Source of the DNA: PFJX01 sp964466195
Lineage (GTDB): Bacteria > Pseudomonadota > Gammaproteobacteria > Burkholderiales > Thiobacillaceae
Direction: 5' to 3'
Assembly: GCA_964466195.1 (NCBI GenBank)
Contig: CAYXMQ010000007.1
Location: forward strand, 62,001-126,000
Length of the DNA stretch: 64,000 nt
Within the stretch, counting starts at the first letter, position 1; each line of letters opens with the position of its first letter. The notes beneath the pieces are model-generated. The model worked only from the letters and a program-made list of their open reading frames with translations, did not search any database and was not told the DNA's origin. The translations under genes were made by a program, and so were the position numbers. Below are positions 9,221 to 19,045 of this stretch, piece after piece.

Positions 9221-9603
9221 GGCACAAATTTCTGGGCACCGGCGAACCCGGCTATCACCCGTTGCGCAAATTGCGCACCATCTTTTCCGGCCTGCGCTAT
9301 GCGGTGATCTACGACTTCAGCGTGGCCTGGAAGCTGGTTTTCTCGCTCGGCGTGCTGGCGGCGGCGCTGATCGCGCGCGACTGGGTCGATTCCCTGCTGA
9401 TCATCGTCGTGACCGCGCTGGTGCTGGTCGCGGAAATCATGAACAGCGCGATCGAGGCGTTATGCGATTTTGTCGAAACTCGGCATGACGAAAAGATCGG
9501 CATCATCAAGGACATCGCGGCGGCGGCAGTCGGCATCGCGATGTTGGCCTGGCTATTGGTGCTGGGTTTCGAAATCGAAGAAATGCTGCGCACCCTGATA
9601 TAA
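9217..9603 (+). CDS. dgkA: Diacylglycerol kinase (prokaryotic DgkA)
   Basis: 128-residue integral membrane kinase that phosphorylates diacylglycerol to phosphatidic acid using MgATP. Three hydrophobic helices are visible. The family signature AEIMNSAIEALCD is present, with its Glu and Asn ligands, and KDIAAAAV follows it as in E. coli DgkA. The start overlaps the PAP2 stop by 4 bp. Its 3' end lies 17 bp from the convergent pirin gene, and no clear terminator fits between them. Confidence 0.93.
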   Translation: MRHKFLGTGEPGYHPLRKLRTIFSGLRYAVIYDFSVAWKLVFSLGVLAAALIARDWVDSLLIIVVTALVLVAEIMNSAIEALCDFVETRHDEKIGIIKDIAAAAVGIAMLAWLLVLGFEIEEMLRTLI

Positions 9604-9620
9604 CCGGGCCGGCGGCGCAG

Positions 9621-10481
9621 CTAGCTCATTTCATTCATCGCCGCCTTCGCTCGCACCAGCGTGCCGTTGCGGTAGTCGCTCATCGCCTGCTCGACCTCGG
9701 CGCGCGTGTTCATGACGAAGGGGCCGTATTGCACCGTCGCCTCGCCGATCGGCCGGCCGGCGACCAGAATCAGGCGCGCGCCGGCCGCGCCGGCCGTAAG
9801 TTGCACCGCGTCGCCGGCGCCCAACACGCTGAAGCTGTGTGGCGCCAGTTCGCGTTGTTCGGCCAGCGCATCGCCGGCATAGACATAAACGAACCCGGCG
9901 TACGCCGACGCCAGCGGCAGAATGAAGTCGGCATGCGGCGACAAGTCGACATCCAGGTAGTGCAGATCGGTCAACGGATCATCGATCACGCCACGCCGAC
10001 CGCCGTATTCCCCGGCCAGCACGCGCACCCGTACGCCCTCCCCCGCCACCTCCGGAATCGCCTCCGGCGCGAACTCCTGATAGGCCGGATCGCTCATCTT
10101 TTCCCGCGCCGGCAGGTTGATCCAGAGCTGAAAGCCGCGCATCAGGCCGTTGCTCTGCTTGGGCATTTCGGAATGGATGACGCCGCTGGCGGCCTTCATC
10201 CACTGCGCCCCGCCGGCGCGCAGGTCGCCGCGATTGCCCATGCTGTCGCGGTGTTCCATATGGCCGTCGAGCATGTAGGTCAGCGTGATGAAGCCGCGAT
10301 GCGGATGGTCGGGAAAACCGGCGATGTACTCGTCGGGGTCGTCGCTGCCGAAATGGTCGAGCATCAGAAACGGGTCGAGGTTCTTCAGGGCGGGCGTACC
10401 CAGCGTGCGGTGTACGGTAACGCCGGCGCCTTCGGAAACGGCGCTCGCCTGGATTTGCAGCGTGATGGGACGGAGGTTCAT
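9621..10481 (-). CDS. Pirin family protein (bicupin)
   Basis: 286-residue pirin-like protein with an N-terminal cupin containing DHPHRGFITLTYMLDGHMEHRDS-type metal ligands (His, His, His, Glu) and a second, shorter cupin in the C-terminal half. Family members include quercetin dioxygenases and redox sensors, so the substrate is unknown. The ATG at 10481 is preferred over the longer frame starting at 10655 because a clear AGGAG ribosome site precedes it and homology begins there. It is monocistronic, convergent with dgkA. Confidence 0.9.
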   Translation of the reverse strand: MNLRPITLQIQASAVSEGAGVTVHRTLGTPALKNLDPFLMLDHFGSDDPDEYIAGFPDHPHRGFITLTYMLDGHMEHRDSMGNRGDLRAGGAQWMKAASGVIHSEMPKQSNGLMRGFQLWINLPAREKMSDPAYQEFAPEAIPEVAGEGVRVRVLAGEYGGRRGVIDDPLTDLHYLDVDLSPHADFILPLASAYAGFVYVYAGDALAEQRELAPHSFSVLGAGDAVQLTAGAAGARLILVAGRPIGEATVQYGPFVMNTRAEVEQAMSDYRNGTLVRAKAAMNEMS

Positions 10482-10758
10482 GCCTGTACTCCTGTGCGTA
10501 GTCATTTGACGTGGTGGCCTCGCCAACGTCTGTCTGGCGAAGTGGCCAGGCCCTGTTCGACCCGGCCGCGCAAGACAAGTTTCTATCCGCTCCCGCCGTG
10601 ACGACCGGGCGATGCGCAATTTTTGCAGATATACGGTCCTTCTTTCAGAAGCCAACGCTGACGAGGTTCAGAGCAAGGCTCGCCAAACGGCCGCGCGCCG
10701 ATGTTGTTACGCCGAATATCCGCTGAACCCCATCACCATCGGGTTGATCAGGCCGGGT

Positions 10759-13700
10759 TTACGGATTTTCCAAGTCAGTTTGCGCACGCCGCGCGAACTC
10801 GTCCGCCGGCATCGGGCGGCCGAACAGATAGCCCTGGAACAGCGGGCAGCCGTACTGGATCAGGAAGGCGAATTGCTGATCCGTCTCCACGCCTTCGGCA
10901 ACCACGGCCAGGCCCAGTGAATCGCTCATGGCCAGGATCGCGCGCACGATGGCGGCATCGTTGCTGTCGCTGGTGAGGTCGCCGACGAAGGAACGGTCGA
11001 TCTTGACCTGCTCCACCGGCAGGCGCTTGAGGTAGGAAAGCGATGAATAGCCGGTGCCGAAATCGTCCAGCGACAGTCCGACGCCCATTGCCCTGAGGCT
11101 GGCCATGCGGGCGATGGCTTCCTCTACATTGCCGAGTACGGCGCTTTCGGTGAGTTCCAGCTTCAAGCGCGTCGGTTCGACGCCGCTTTCGGCCAGGATT
11201 CTCGCGACGCCGGCGACGAAGTCGGGCTGGTGGAACTGGCGGGCGCTGACATTTACCGCCAGGATCAGATGTCGTGTCGCCGCCGTGGCTTCCCAGGCCT
11301 TGAGCTGAGCGCAGGCGACCTGCATGACCCAATGGCCGATGGGCAGGATGAGGCCGGTTTCCTCGGCCAGCGGGATGAATTCGAATGGCGCAACCGGATC
11401 GCGTCCCGGCGGCAGCCAGCGCAGCAGCGCCTCGGCGCCGACCCAATTACCCCTGCGGTCGACCTGGGCCTGGTAGTAGACATGCAGTTCGCCCTGTTCC
11501 ATGCCTCGCCGCAACGCGATTTCCAGGGTGGCGCGCGATTCGATGGCCGCCTGCATGGCCGGGTTGAAGAAGCGGATCGCGTTGCGTCCGGCATCCTTGG
11601 CCTGATACATGGCCATGTCCGCCTGCTTGAACAGCGTATCGAGCGAGGCATGCTGGCCAAAAAACAGCGTGACTCCGATGCTGGCGCTGCTGTGATAACG
11701 CTGTTCCAGGCCTTTGAGCGAGAAAGGCTGGTTGAGCCTGGCATGGATTTTTAGCGCGATCGTTTCGGCCTGGACGGCGGCGCTCGCTTCGTCGCCGCCG
11801 AGGCCTTCGAGCAGCACGACAAATTCATCGCCGCCGAGCCGGGACACGGTGTCCAGTTCGCGCACACAGCCGATCAGGCGATGGCCGATTTCGATCAGCA
11901 ACTGGTCGCCGATGGCATGGCCCTGCGTATCGTTGAGGGTCTTGAAATGGTCGAGATCGAGGAACAGCAGCGCCCCGTATTGCCGGTTGCGGGCGCTGGC
12001 CAGCAGCGCATGCTCAAGCCGGTCGGTGAGCAGGCGACGGTTGGGCAAATCGGTGAGCGGGTCGTAGAAGGCCAGGTTGTGGATGCGTTCTTCGGTGGCC
12101 TTGCGATCGCTGATGTCGCTAAACGCGGCAACGTAATGGCTGGGCCGGCCGGCGCCATCCCGCACGGTCGTGATGCTGAGCCACTTGGGATAGATTTGGC
12201 CGTCCTTGCGCCGGTCCCATATTTCGTTTTCCCAGTAGCCGTTCCGTTGCAACCCCGTCCACATTTCGCGGTAAAAGTCGTTGTCGTGGCGGCCGGATTT
12301 CAGCAGCGCCGGGGTCCGGCCCAGGGCCTCGGCGGCGCTGTAGCCGGTGATCTCGGTGAAGGCCGGGTTTACCGCGACGATGACGCCTTGGATATCGGTG
12401 ACCATGAAGGCCTCGCGCGCGCTTTCCACGATGCGCGCAAAGAAGCGCAAGCGTTCCTCGTTGGCGCGCCGTGCGGTGATGTCGCGGGCGATGCCGAGCA
12501 CCCCGATCAACTGTCCTTCTGTGCTGCGCATCGGCGTCTTGATCTTCTCCAGCAGTGCGCGCTGGCCGTTGTCGGCATACGTCACCCATTCTTCATTGAG
12601 GCAAGGCTTGCCGGCGGCGATGGCCTCCTGATCCTTGGCACGGTAGAAGTCGGCCTGCTCGGCGGGTACGAAAGCGTCGTCGGTCTTGCCGACAATCTCG
12701 GCCTCGGCTGCGTTGTACAGCCGTTCGAAGCCGGGGTTGCAGGCGAGGTACACGCCTTGCGGGTCTTTCAGCCAGACCAGATCGGGGATGGTCTCCACCA
12801 GCGTGCGCAAATGCGCATTGGACTGGGTCAGGGCCACGGTCTGCTGCTCGCTGAGGCGCCGCGCCACGGCGAGGTGCCGGCGGGAAATCAGCAGGCGCAC
12901 AGTCAGGATCAGAATGATGCCGCCTGCCGCGAGCACAAGCTGGATGGGGGTCCGGTAGCGCGACCATACGTCGTGCAGCGTGAACTGGGCGGCCTGGGTA
13001 TCGTAGGGCGGCAGGTGCAGCTTGGCGGCCAGTTCTTCCACGCTGGTGTAGTTTGCCGGAATGGTGAAGGCGTGGATGTCCAATGACCGCGCCAACGGCG
13101 TGTCGGCCTCGATGCGCAGCAGTGCGGCGGCAACCCGCCGCGCGCTGGCGGCGTCCACCTGCGGCAGCGCCGCCAGCGGCCACTGCGGGTAAAGGCGGGT
13201 GGAGACCGCATAGGGGAAGCCGGGCAGGTTCTGGCGGTGCAGTATCTTGAGCTGTGCGGGATCGAGCCGCCCTTCCCGCGCCATGTCTTCGATCACCCCG
13301 GCGCGCACGAAACCCGCGTCGGCGCGCCCCGCCAGCACAGCCTCCACGACCAGGTCGTGGGGCAGGCCCAGGAACAGCATCTGCGCCGGAGCGGGCGGCG
13401 GCAGGCCGGCGTCGATGAAGGCCTCGGCCTGCAATTGATACCCCTCCATGCAGGCCGTAGAGCAACTGGCGATGGTGCGGTTCTGGAGATCGCGCAGGGT
13501 GTTGAGATCGCCGCGTTCGGCGCGCGTGAAGATCGTGCCGCCGATGGCTTCCACCGACATCATCTTGTTTCGTTCCACCAGCGTGGCCAGCGATCCGGAG
13601 AGCGCATTGCGGCTGCTGACCTGGATGAAGTGCGTCGGATGCGTGAGGATGAAATCGATCTCATGCTGGCGCAGGGCCTGTTCCAGCCCGGAGTAGTCGA

Positions 13701-13893
13701 GCGCCCGTACGCGCACCTGACGGCCCGGCAATGCGCTGCTCAGGTATTCGGCCAGGGGTTGCCAGCGCGCCTGGGTCTCGGCCTGCGGCCGTATGGCCAG
13801 CACGCCGAGCGTGATGGCCTGATCGGCCAGGGCGGCCCGCCAGCACAGCAGGGCCATTAACACGAGCAGAAGATGGATAGGCCGGCTGGGCAT
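10759..13893 (-). CDS. PhnD-like sensor with PAS, PAS, GGDEF and EAL domains
   Basis: A 1044-residue membrane signalling protein for cyclic di-GMP. After a signal peptide (about 1-23) comes a periplasmic phosphate/phosphonate-binding PhnD-type domain (about 25-300), then one membrane helix (about 316-338). Two PAS domains (about 365-480 and 490-610), GGDEF (about 620-790) and EAL (about 800-1040) follow. The GGDEF motif is intact near residue 686, as is EAL near 819 (GAEALLRW), with DDFGTGYSSL and KIDRSFV downstream. Both cyclase and phosphodiesterase activities are therefore possible. Its start touches the stop of the upstream lipoprotein gene, so the two are probably co-expressed. Confidence 0.9.
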   Translation of the reverse strand: MPSRPIHLLLVLMALLCWRAALADQAITLGVLAIRPQAETQARWQPLAEYLSSALPGRQVRVRALDYSGLEQALRQHEIDFILTHPTHFIQVSSRNALSGSLATLVERNKMMSVEAIGGTIFTRAERGDLNTLRDLQNRTIASCSTACMEGYQLQAEAFIDAGLPPPAPAQMLFLGLPHDLVVEAVLAGRADAGFVRAGVIEDMAREGRLDPAQLKILHRQNLPGFPYAVSTRLYPQWPLAALPQVDAASARRVAAALLRIEADTPLARSLDIHAFTIPANYTSVEELAAKLHLPPYDTQAAQFTLHDVWSRYRTPIQLVLAAGGIILILTVRLLISRRHLAVARRLSEQQTVALTQSNAHLRTLVETIPDLVWLKDPQGVYLACNPGFERLYNAAEAEIVGKTDDAFVPAEQADFYRAKDQEAIAAGKPCLNEEWVTYADNGQRALLEKIKTPMRSTEGQLIGVLGIARDITARRANEERLRFFARIVESAREAFMVTDIQGVIVAVNPAFTEITGYSAAEALGRTPALLKSGRHDNDFYREMWTGLQRNGYWENEIWDRRKDGQIYPKWLSITTVRDGAGRPSHYVAAFSDISDRKATEERIHNLAFYDPLTDLPNRRLLTDRLEHALLASARNRQYGALLFLDLDHFKTLNDTQGHAIGDQLLIEIGHRLIGCVRELDTVSRLGGDEFVVLLEGLGGDEASAAVQAETIALKIHARLNQPFSLKGLEQRYHSSASIGVTLFFGQHASLDTLFKQADMAMYQAKDAGRNAIRFFNPAMQAAIESRATLEIALRRGMEQGELHVYYQAQVDRRGNWVGAEALLRWLPPGRDPVAPFEFIPLAEETGLILPIGHWVMQVACAQLKAWEATAATRHLILAVNVSARQFHQPDFVAGVARILAESGVEPTRLKLELTESAVLGNVEEAIARMASLRAMGVGLSLDDFGTGYSSLSYLKRLPVEQVKIDRSFVGDLTSDSNDAAIVRAILAMSDSLGLAVVAEGVETDQQFAFLIQYGCPLFQGYLFGRPMPADEFARRAQTDLENP

Positions 13894-14864
13894 CAGCGGG
13901 GTTCCGGCAGGAAATCGTCGTGCGCCAGTGAGGCCAGATCGGGCGCGCCGGCCAGTATCCCCGCTTCGACCATGACCTGCGACAGCTCGCGGGCCGCCTT
14001 CAGCAGGGGCGGGGCGCCGTCGGCCAGGAGCTGGCGGTTGGCGTGGATATCCGGCAATTCCAGGCCGCGATAGGCCGCCAGGATATCCCCGGCCGGAATG
14101 CCCATGCGCGCGGCCATGCGGAACGCTGCATCCTGCGGGTTATGGCGCAAATGCCGCAGCGCTCGAAAATGCTTGGCCACCAGCGCGGCCAGCGCCTCCG
14201 GATGCCGAGCGATGGCCTCCGGCTTGACCGCCAGCACATCGAAAATGGTGTTCGGCATTTCCCGGCTGTCGTACAAGCGGCGGGCGCCTTCCGCCAGCAG
14301 GCGCGAAGCGGTCGGTTCGTAGGTGATCAAGGCGTCCAGCCGTTCCCTGCGCCAGGTGTCCAGGTGCCCGTCGGCATTCACCGAGACCGGCGTGACCGCC
14401 GACTGCGGCAAACCGGCCGCGGCCAGTATCTTGTGCAACATCAGGGCGCCGAGCGCGCTCTGTTCGACGCCGATGCGCTTGCCGGCGAGGTCGGACAGAC
14501 TCCGAATCTCGGGGCGGGCCAGCAGCATGTCGGCGCCGGCCGAAATGTCGAACACCAGCACGATATCCAGCGTGACGCCCGCGCTGCGGGCGCGCAGCAC
14601 CTCGTCCAGCGTCAGCGCCGCCGCATCGGCCTGGTCGCCGGCCAATGCCGCCAGCGATGCTGTAGCGGAAGCCGTTTCCAGCAAGTTCAGTTCCGAGCTC
14701 GCCAGCCAGCCTTCCCGGCTGGCGAGAAACATCAACTCGTAACCGGGCCAGACATGGCTGGCGATGGTCAACGGACGTATCGGCCCGCGTTTACAAGCCG
14801 GCAACCAGGGCGTCAACGCGAGGCACGGCAGGCTACACAGCAGCCGGCGCCGAGTGAATGTCAT
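13893..14864 (-). CDS. NMT1/SsuA-like periplasmic substrate-binding lipoprotein
   Basis: 323-residue protein related to ABC transporter solute-binding proteins of the NMT1/THI5/SsuA class. The N-terminus is a lipoprotein signal with lipobox LPAC and Cys24 as the lipidation site. The arginine run TRRRLL precedes it, so Tat export is possible. The mature part has the two-lobe pattern of the family. No permease or ATPase gene is adjacent; instead its stop overlaps the start of the PhnD-PAS-GGDEF-EAL gene. I infer that it feeds ligand information to that receptor rather than to a transporter. Confidence 0.8.
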   Translation of the reverse strand: MTFTRRRLLCSLPCLALTPWLPACKRGPIRPLTIASHVWPGYELMFLASREGWLASSELNLLETASATASLAALAGDQADAAALTLDEVLRARSAGVTLDIVLVFDISAGADMLLARPEIRSLSDLAGKRIGVEQSALGALMLHKILAAAGLPQSAVTPVSVNADGHLDTWRRERLDALITYEPTASRLLAEGARRLYDSREMPNTIFDVLAVKPEAIARHPEALAALVAKHFRALRHLRHNPQDAAFRMAARMGIPAGDILAAYRGLELPDIHANRQLLADGAPPLLKAARELSQVMVEAGILAGAPDLASLAHDDFLPEPR

Positions 14865-15009
14865 GTTGCAAGCTGGCTGCCGTGGCGGCTCAAGACGGGT
14901 TCAGTCGCCGATTCCGGCGACGACATAGCTTCCTGAAGAAACAAGAAAGACATGGCGAAGGCGATATTGATTGGAATGGCCTGCCAGGATACCGTTTTCC
15001 TTGATTGCT

Positions 15010-15068
15010 GAGTGGTTATCCTTTTTTTGGCTGAATCAGAAAACCACTCTGCTCCGTGTCTGAATCAG
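15010..15068. repeat. Inverted repeat and duplicated CTGAATCAG just beyond the array's distal end
   Basis: GAGTGGTT (15010-15017) pairs with AACCACTC (15042-15049). The palindromic 9-mer CTGAATCAG occurs at 15031-15039 and again at 15060-15068. No T-run follows either arm on the minus strand, so it is not a convincing terminator for the CRISPR transcript. The rest of 14865-15086 shows no gene. Confidence 0.4.
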
Positions 15069-15086
15069 CGTGTCTTCCATTACATG

Positions 15087-18000
15087 ATTTCAATCCGCGC
15101 CCGGCTTTGGGGCCGGGCGATGCGCCAACCTCAACCTGCTGCTGTTCGGCGCCAGCGTGTTTCAATCCGCGCCCGGCTTTGGGGCCGGGCGATGCCTCGG
15201 TATCGAGCGCCACCGGCGAGCTACTGATCGTTTCAATCCGCGCCCGGCTTTGAGGCCGGGCGATGCGTTCCGCGTGGTGTCGAGGCAATGGAAACGCACA
15301 GTTTCAATCCGCGCCCGGCTTTGAGGCCGGGCGATGCCATCGACCTGAAGCGGGCAACGCAGGCGATCAAGGTTTCAATCCGCGCCCGGCTTTGGGGCCG
15401 GGCGATGCGCCATTGCGGGAAAGCGGGTGGATGAACTGCTGATGGTTTCAATCCGCGCCCGGCTTTGGGGCCGGGCGATGCGCCAGGGGGGCAGGTGGAG
15501 CCGAATCCGAAGCATGTTTCAATCCGCGCCCGGCTTTGGGGCCGGGCGATGCGTAGCATTTTGATAGCCGGCTGCACGCCCTGGTTGTTTCAATCCGCGC
15601 CCGGCTTTGGGGCCGGGCGATGCGCCGCGCCTGGTCGGCAGTCAGCAGATTCGTGCCGTTTCAATCCGCGCCCGGCTTTGGGGCCGGGCGATGCCGTCAT
15701 TGATGATCGCCTGGCGGGACAGGTTGATGTTTCAATCCGCGCCCGGCTTTGGGGCCGGGCGATGCCCGTGGATTGCCGGCCCTGGTTGGCCGCCACCTTG
15801 TTTCAATCCGCGCCCGGCTTTGGGGCCGGGCGATGCGTCAGCGCTCCGGTCAAGCGGTGCAGACGCTCGAAGTTTCAATCCGCGCCCGGCTTTGGGGCCG
15901 GGCGATGCCTTCGGCGCGACTGTCACCGGCCTGCTGGTCAAGAAGTTTCAATCCGCGCCCGGCTTTGGGGCCGGGCGATGCCAGAGGTAGCCGTCAGGCC
16001 GGATATCTACCGTATTGTTTCAATCCGCGCCCGGCTTTGGGGCCGGGCGATGCGCGCGCCGAGTCCGGCAACGCATCCCAGGGTTTATCGTTTCAATCCG
16101 CGCCCGGCTTTGGGGCCGGGCGATGCGCTGCAGCGGTTCGATGGCGGCGCGGGCGGCCATCGTTTCAATCCGCGCCCGGCTTTGGGGCCGGGCGATGCGC
16201 AAATCCACTATGTTTTGCGCCGTGTGCAGATTGTTTCAATCCGCGCCCGGCTTTGGGGCCGGGCGATGCGTCGGAGAAGTCGGAGCGGGCGAACAGCTGC
16301 ATGTGTTTCAATCCGCGCCCGGCTTTGGGGCCGGGCGATGCGTCGAGTCTGAATGGTGGGCCGGGCACATGCGTGGTTTCAATCCGCGCCCGGCTTTGGG
16401 GCCGGGCGATGCGCCAGCGTCCCGCGCCTGCCGCTGGCGTTTTGGCTGTTTCAATCCGCGCCCGGCTTTGGGGCCGGGCGATGCTTGGGTGACGGTGACG
16501 GTATAGCCGGCGCTGGCGGTGTTTCAATCCGCGCCCGGCTTTGGGGCCGGGCGATGCTCTGTCAGATTCGCAGACAGGCGACGTGATTCGTGGTTTCAAT
16601 CCGCGCCCGGCTTTGGGGCCGGGCGATGCCGTCCAGGTTCGGGATGATGGCGTGAATGGTGTAGTTTCAATCCGCGCCCGGCTTTGGGGCCGGGCGATGC
16701 CCGAAAGCCTATGTGTTCATCAACGCCACCGCCCGGTTTCAATCCGCGCCCGGCTTTGGGGCCGGGCGATGCAGTTTTTCTGCCGCCTTCAATTGCGGCC
16801 GTGGGGACGTTTCAATCCGCGCCCGGCTTTGGGGCCGGGCGATGCGCCCAGGCGTGTAGGGCTCGCCGCGAAAACGGATGTTTCAATCCGCGCCCGGCTT
16901 TGGGGCCGGGCGATGCAGCGGCACGGTGCAAATCATCGTTAACGGCCTGGTGTTTCAATCCGCGCCCGGCTTTGGGGCCGGGCGATGCGCAGGCTGGACA
17001 GGAAGCGGCTCACGGCGCCGACTCGTTTCAATCCGCGCCCGGCTTTGGGGCCGGGCGATGCCCGGCGCTGGCGGTGACGGTGGTGGCCGGCGTGCTGTTT
17101 CAATCCGCGCCCGGCTTTGGGGCCGGGCGATGCGGCGGTATCGCTGGTGTCTGTCGGTGCGCCCCATCTGTTTCAATCCGCGCCCGGCTTTGGGGCCGGG
17201 CGATGCAATATGTATTTGCAGCGGCGGATTACTCCACTGTTTCAATCCGCGCCCGGCTTTGGGGCCGGGCGATGCAGCACGCCGGCGGCGGTGCTGAGGC
17301 TGGCGGCCTGTTTCAATCCGCGCCCGGCTTTGGGGCCGGGCGATGCCTCCATGGTCAACTCAGCTCCGCCGACACCCAGTGGGTTTCAATCCGCGCCCGG
17401 CTTTGGGGCCGGGCGATGCTGTGCCGTTCACTTTATCCAGCGATGCCAACAGTGTTTCAATCCGCGCCCGGCTTTGGGGCCGGGCGATGCCCGTGGCATC
17501 GGGAAGCAGCGTGTTCCCAGACCCATTGTTTCAATCCGCGCCCGGCTTTGGGGCCGGGCGATGCTCCAAGAATGTCTTCCAACACGGCGTGCAAGCGGGT
17601 TTCAATCCGCGCCCGGCTTTGGGGCCGGGCGATGCGTCAGCAAGTGAAATCAGTTGCGCAGGTAGACGTAGTTTCAATCCGCGCCCGGCTTTGGGGCCGG
17701 GCGATGCCGTTCGGCGTGTTGTCCTTGGCGCAGCGATGTGGATGTTTCAATCCGCGCCCGGCTTTGGGGCCGGGCGATGCCATTGATGAATCATCCAGGC
17801 TGTTTAGGTGTTCTCGTTTCAATCCGCGCCCGGCTTTGGGGCCGGGCGATGCGGCCAATGGCCTTTTTTCAGCCATGATTTAGGAGGTTTCAATCCGCGC
17901 CCGGCTTTGGGGCCGGGCGATGCGGCGGTTATCGTCGCATCTACGGCTATGAGCGGTTCGTTTCAATCCGCGCCCGGCTTTGGGGCCGGGCGATGCGACG

Positions 18001-18867
18001 TTTCGCCCAGGCCTTGCTTCAGCAGCGCCTTGTTTCAATCCGCGCCCGGCTTTGGGGCCGGGCGATGCGGGGCAAAGCGCGCGATTGGCGGCTGACCACG
18101 CCATGTTTCAATCCGCGCCCGGCTTTGGGGCCGGGCGATGCCGCCTATCAATGGCCGCTATACAGTCAGCCGCGGCATGTTTCAATCCGCGCCCGGCTTT
18201 GGGGCCGGGCGATGCACTATCGACAGCCAGGCCGACGCCTACAGCCTGATCGTTTCAATCCGCGCCCGGCTTTGGGGCCGGGCGATGCGTCGCCGCAATC
18301 GCCTACAATCCAAGCCGCGCCAGTTTCAATCCGCGCCCGGCTTTGGGGCCGGGCGATGCTGCATGTAACTTTCGGTACTAGCATTTCATTCATGGTTTCA
18401 ATCCGCGCCCGGCTTTGGGGCCGGGCGATGCTATGGCCTGGACAGGCTGGCCGCCAACCCGGAGGCGTTTCAATCCGCGCCCGGCTTTGGGGCCGGGCGA
18501 TGCGATGCGATCCTTGCCGCCCTTGCCGTCGCGCACGGTGTTTCAATCCGCGCCCGGCTTTGGGGCCGGGCGATGCCCTGTAGCATTTTGATAGCCGGCT
18601 GCACGCCCTGGTTGTTTCAATCCGCGCCCGGCTTTGGGGCCGGGCGATGCGGCGTAATGGGAAGCGCGGTTGTGGAGATTGTTTTGTTTCAATCCGCGCC
18701 CGGCTTTGGGGCCGGGCGATGCAGCTATCCGAGCGAGGCGGGCGGTACGTGTTTGAGTTTCAATCCGCGCCCGGCTTTGGGGCCGGGCGATGCCCTGGAC
18801 GCGCGGCCTGCGCAAGGCGCTGCTTGGCGAGTTTCAATCCGCGCCCGGCTTTGGGGCCGGGCGATGC
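15087..18867 (-). CRISPR. Type I-C CRISPR array, 53 repeats and 52 spacers
   Basis: 53 copies of a 37-bp repeat, counted one by one, separated by spacers of 32-37 bp (mean 35). On the plus strand the repeat runs from GTTTCAATCC to GCGATGC and contains an 8-bp stem CGCCCGGC/GCCGGGCG around a six-base loop. Read on the minus strand it ends in GGATTGAAAC, the usual crRNA 5' handle side, so the array is transcribed leftward, away from cas2. The leftmost repeat (15087-15123) has its terminal base changed, as expected for the leader-distal end. Repeats at 15230 and 15301 share a loop change (TTTGAG for TTTGGG). Spacer 7 (15553-15586) recurs as spacer 49 (18577-18613). The long open frames here that translate to FNPRPALGPGDA-like repeats are not genes. 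Confidence 0.99.
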
Positions 18868-19045
18868 TCCGCTTTCGCAACGGTTTGTTTTGATTGCGGT
18901 TCGGTGTGAGATTGCGCGAACCCGCTTGCCGAGGCAAGCGGGGCGCCTGTTACGCAACCATCACTTTGTGTTTCTTTGTTAAAGAACAATGCCTTACAGT
19001 CCGCGCGTAACCATGGGCTAAGCGTCGTCGCTTGGGGTTCGCGCG
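18868..19045 (-). promoter_or_regulatory. CRISPR leader
   Basis: The 178-bp non-coding stretch between cas2 and the leader-proximal repeat. It is more AT-rich than its surroundings around 18955-18995 and should hold the array promoter and the integration signals used by Cas1-Cas2. It contains a perfect 10-bp inverted repeat, CCCGCTTGCC at 18921-18930 and GGCAAGCGGG at 18933-18942, about 54 bp from the first repeat. No exact promoter call is made. Confidence 0.8.

Noticed and set aside
15465..18583. Many open frames across the array that translate into FNPRPALGPGDA or SIRARLWGRAM repeats
   Set aside because: They are translations of the CRISPR repeats, whose 37-bp unit happens to lack stops in several frames. 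They have no ribosome sites or family matches.
15087..18867. Self-targeting spacers against genes in this window
   Set aside because: Spacers compared by eye with the other 60 kb gave only short partial matches, for example a shared GCAACCAGGGCGT-like string near 14.8 kb that diverges at once.
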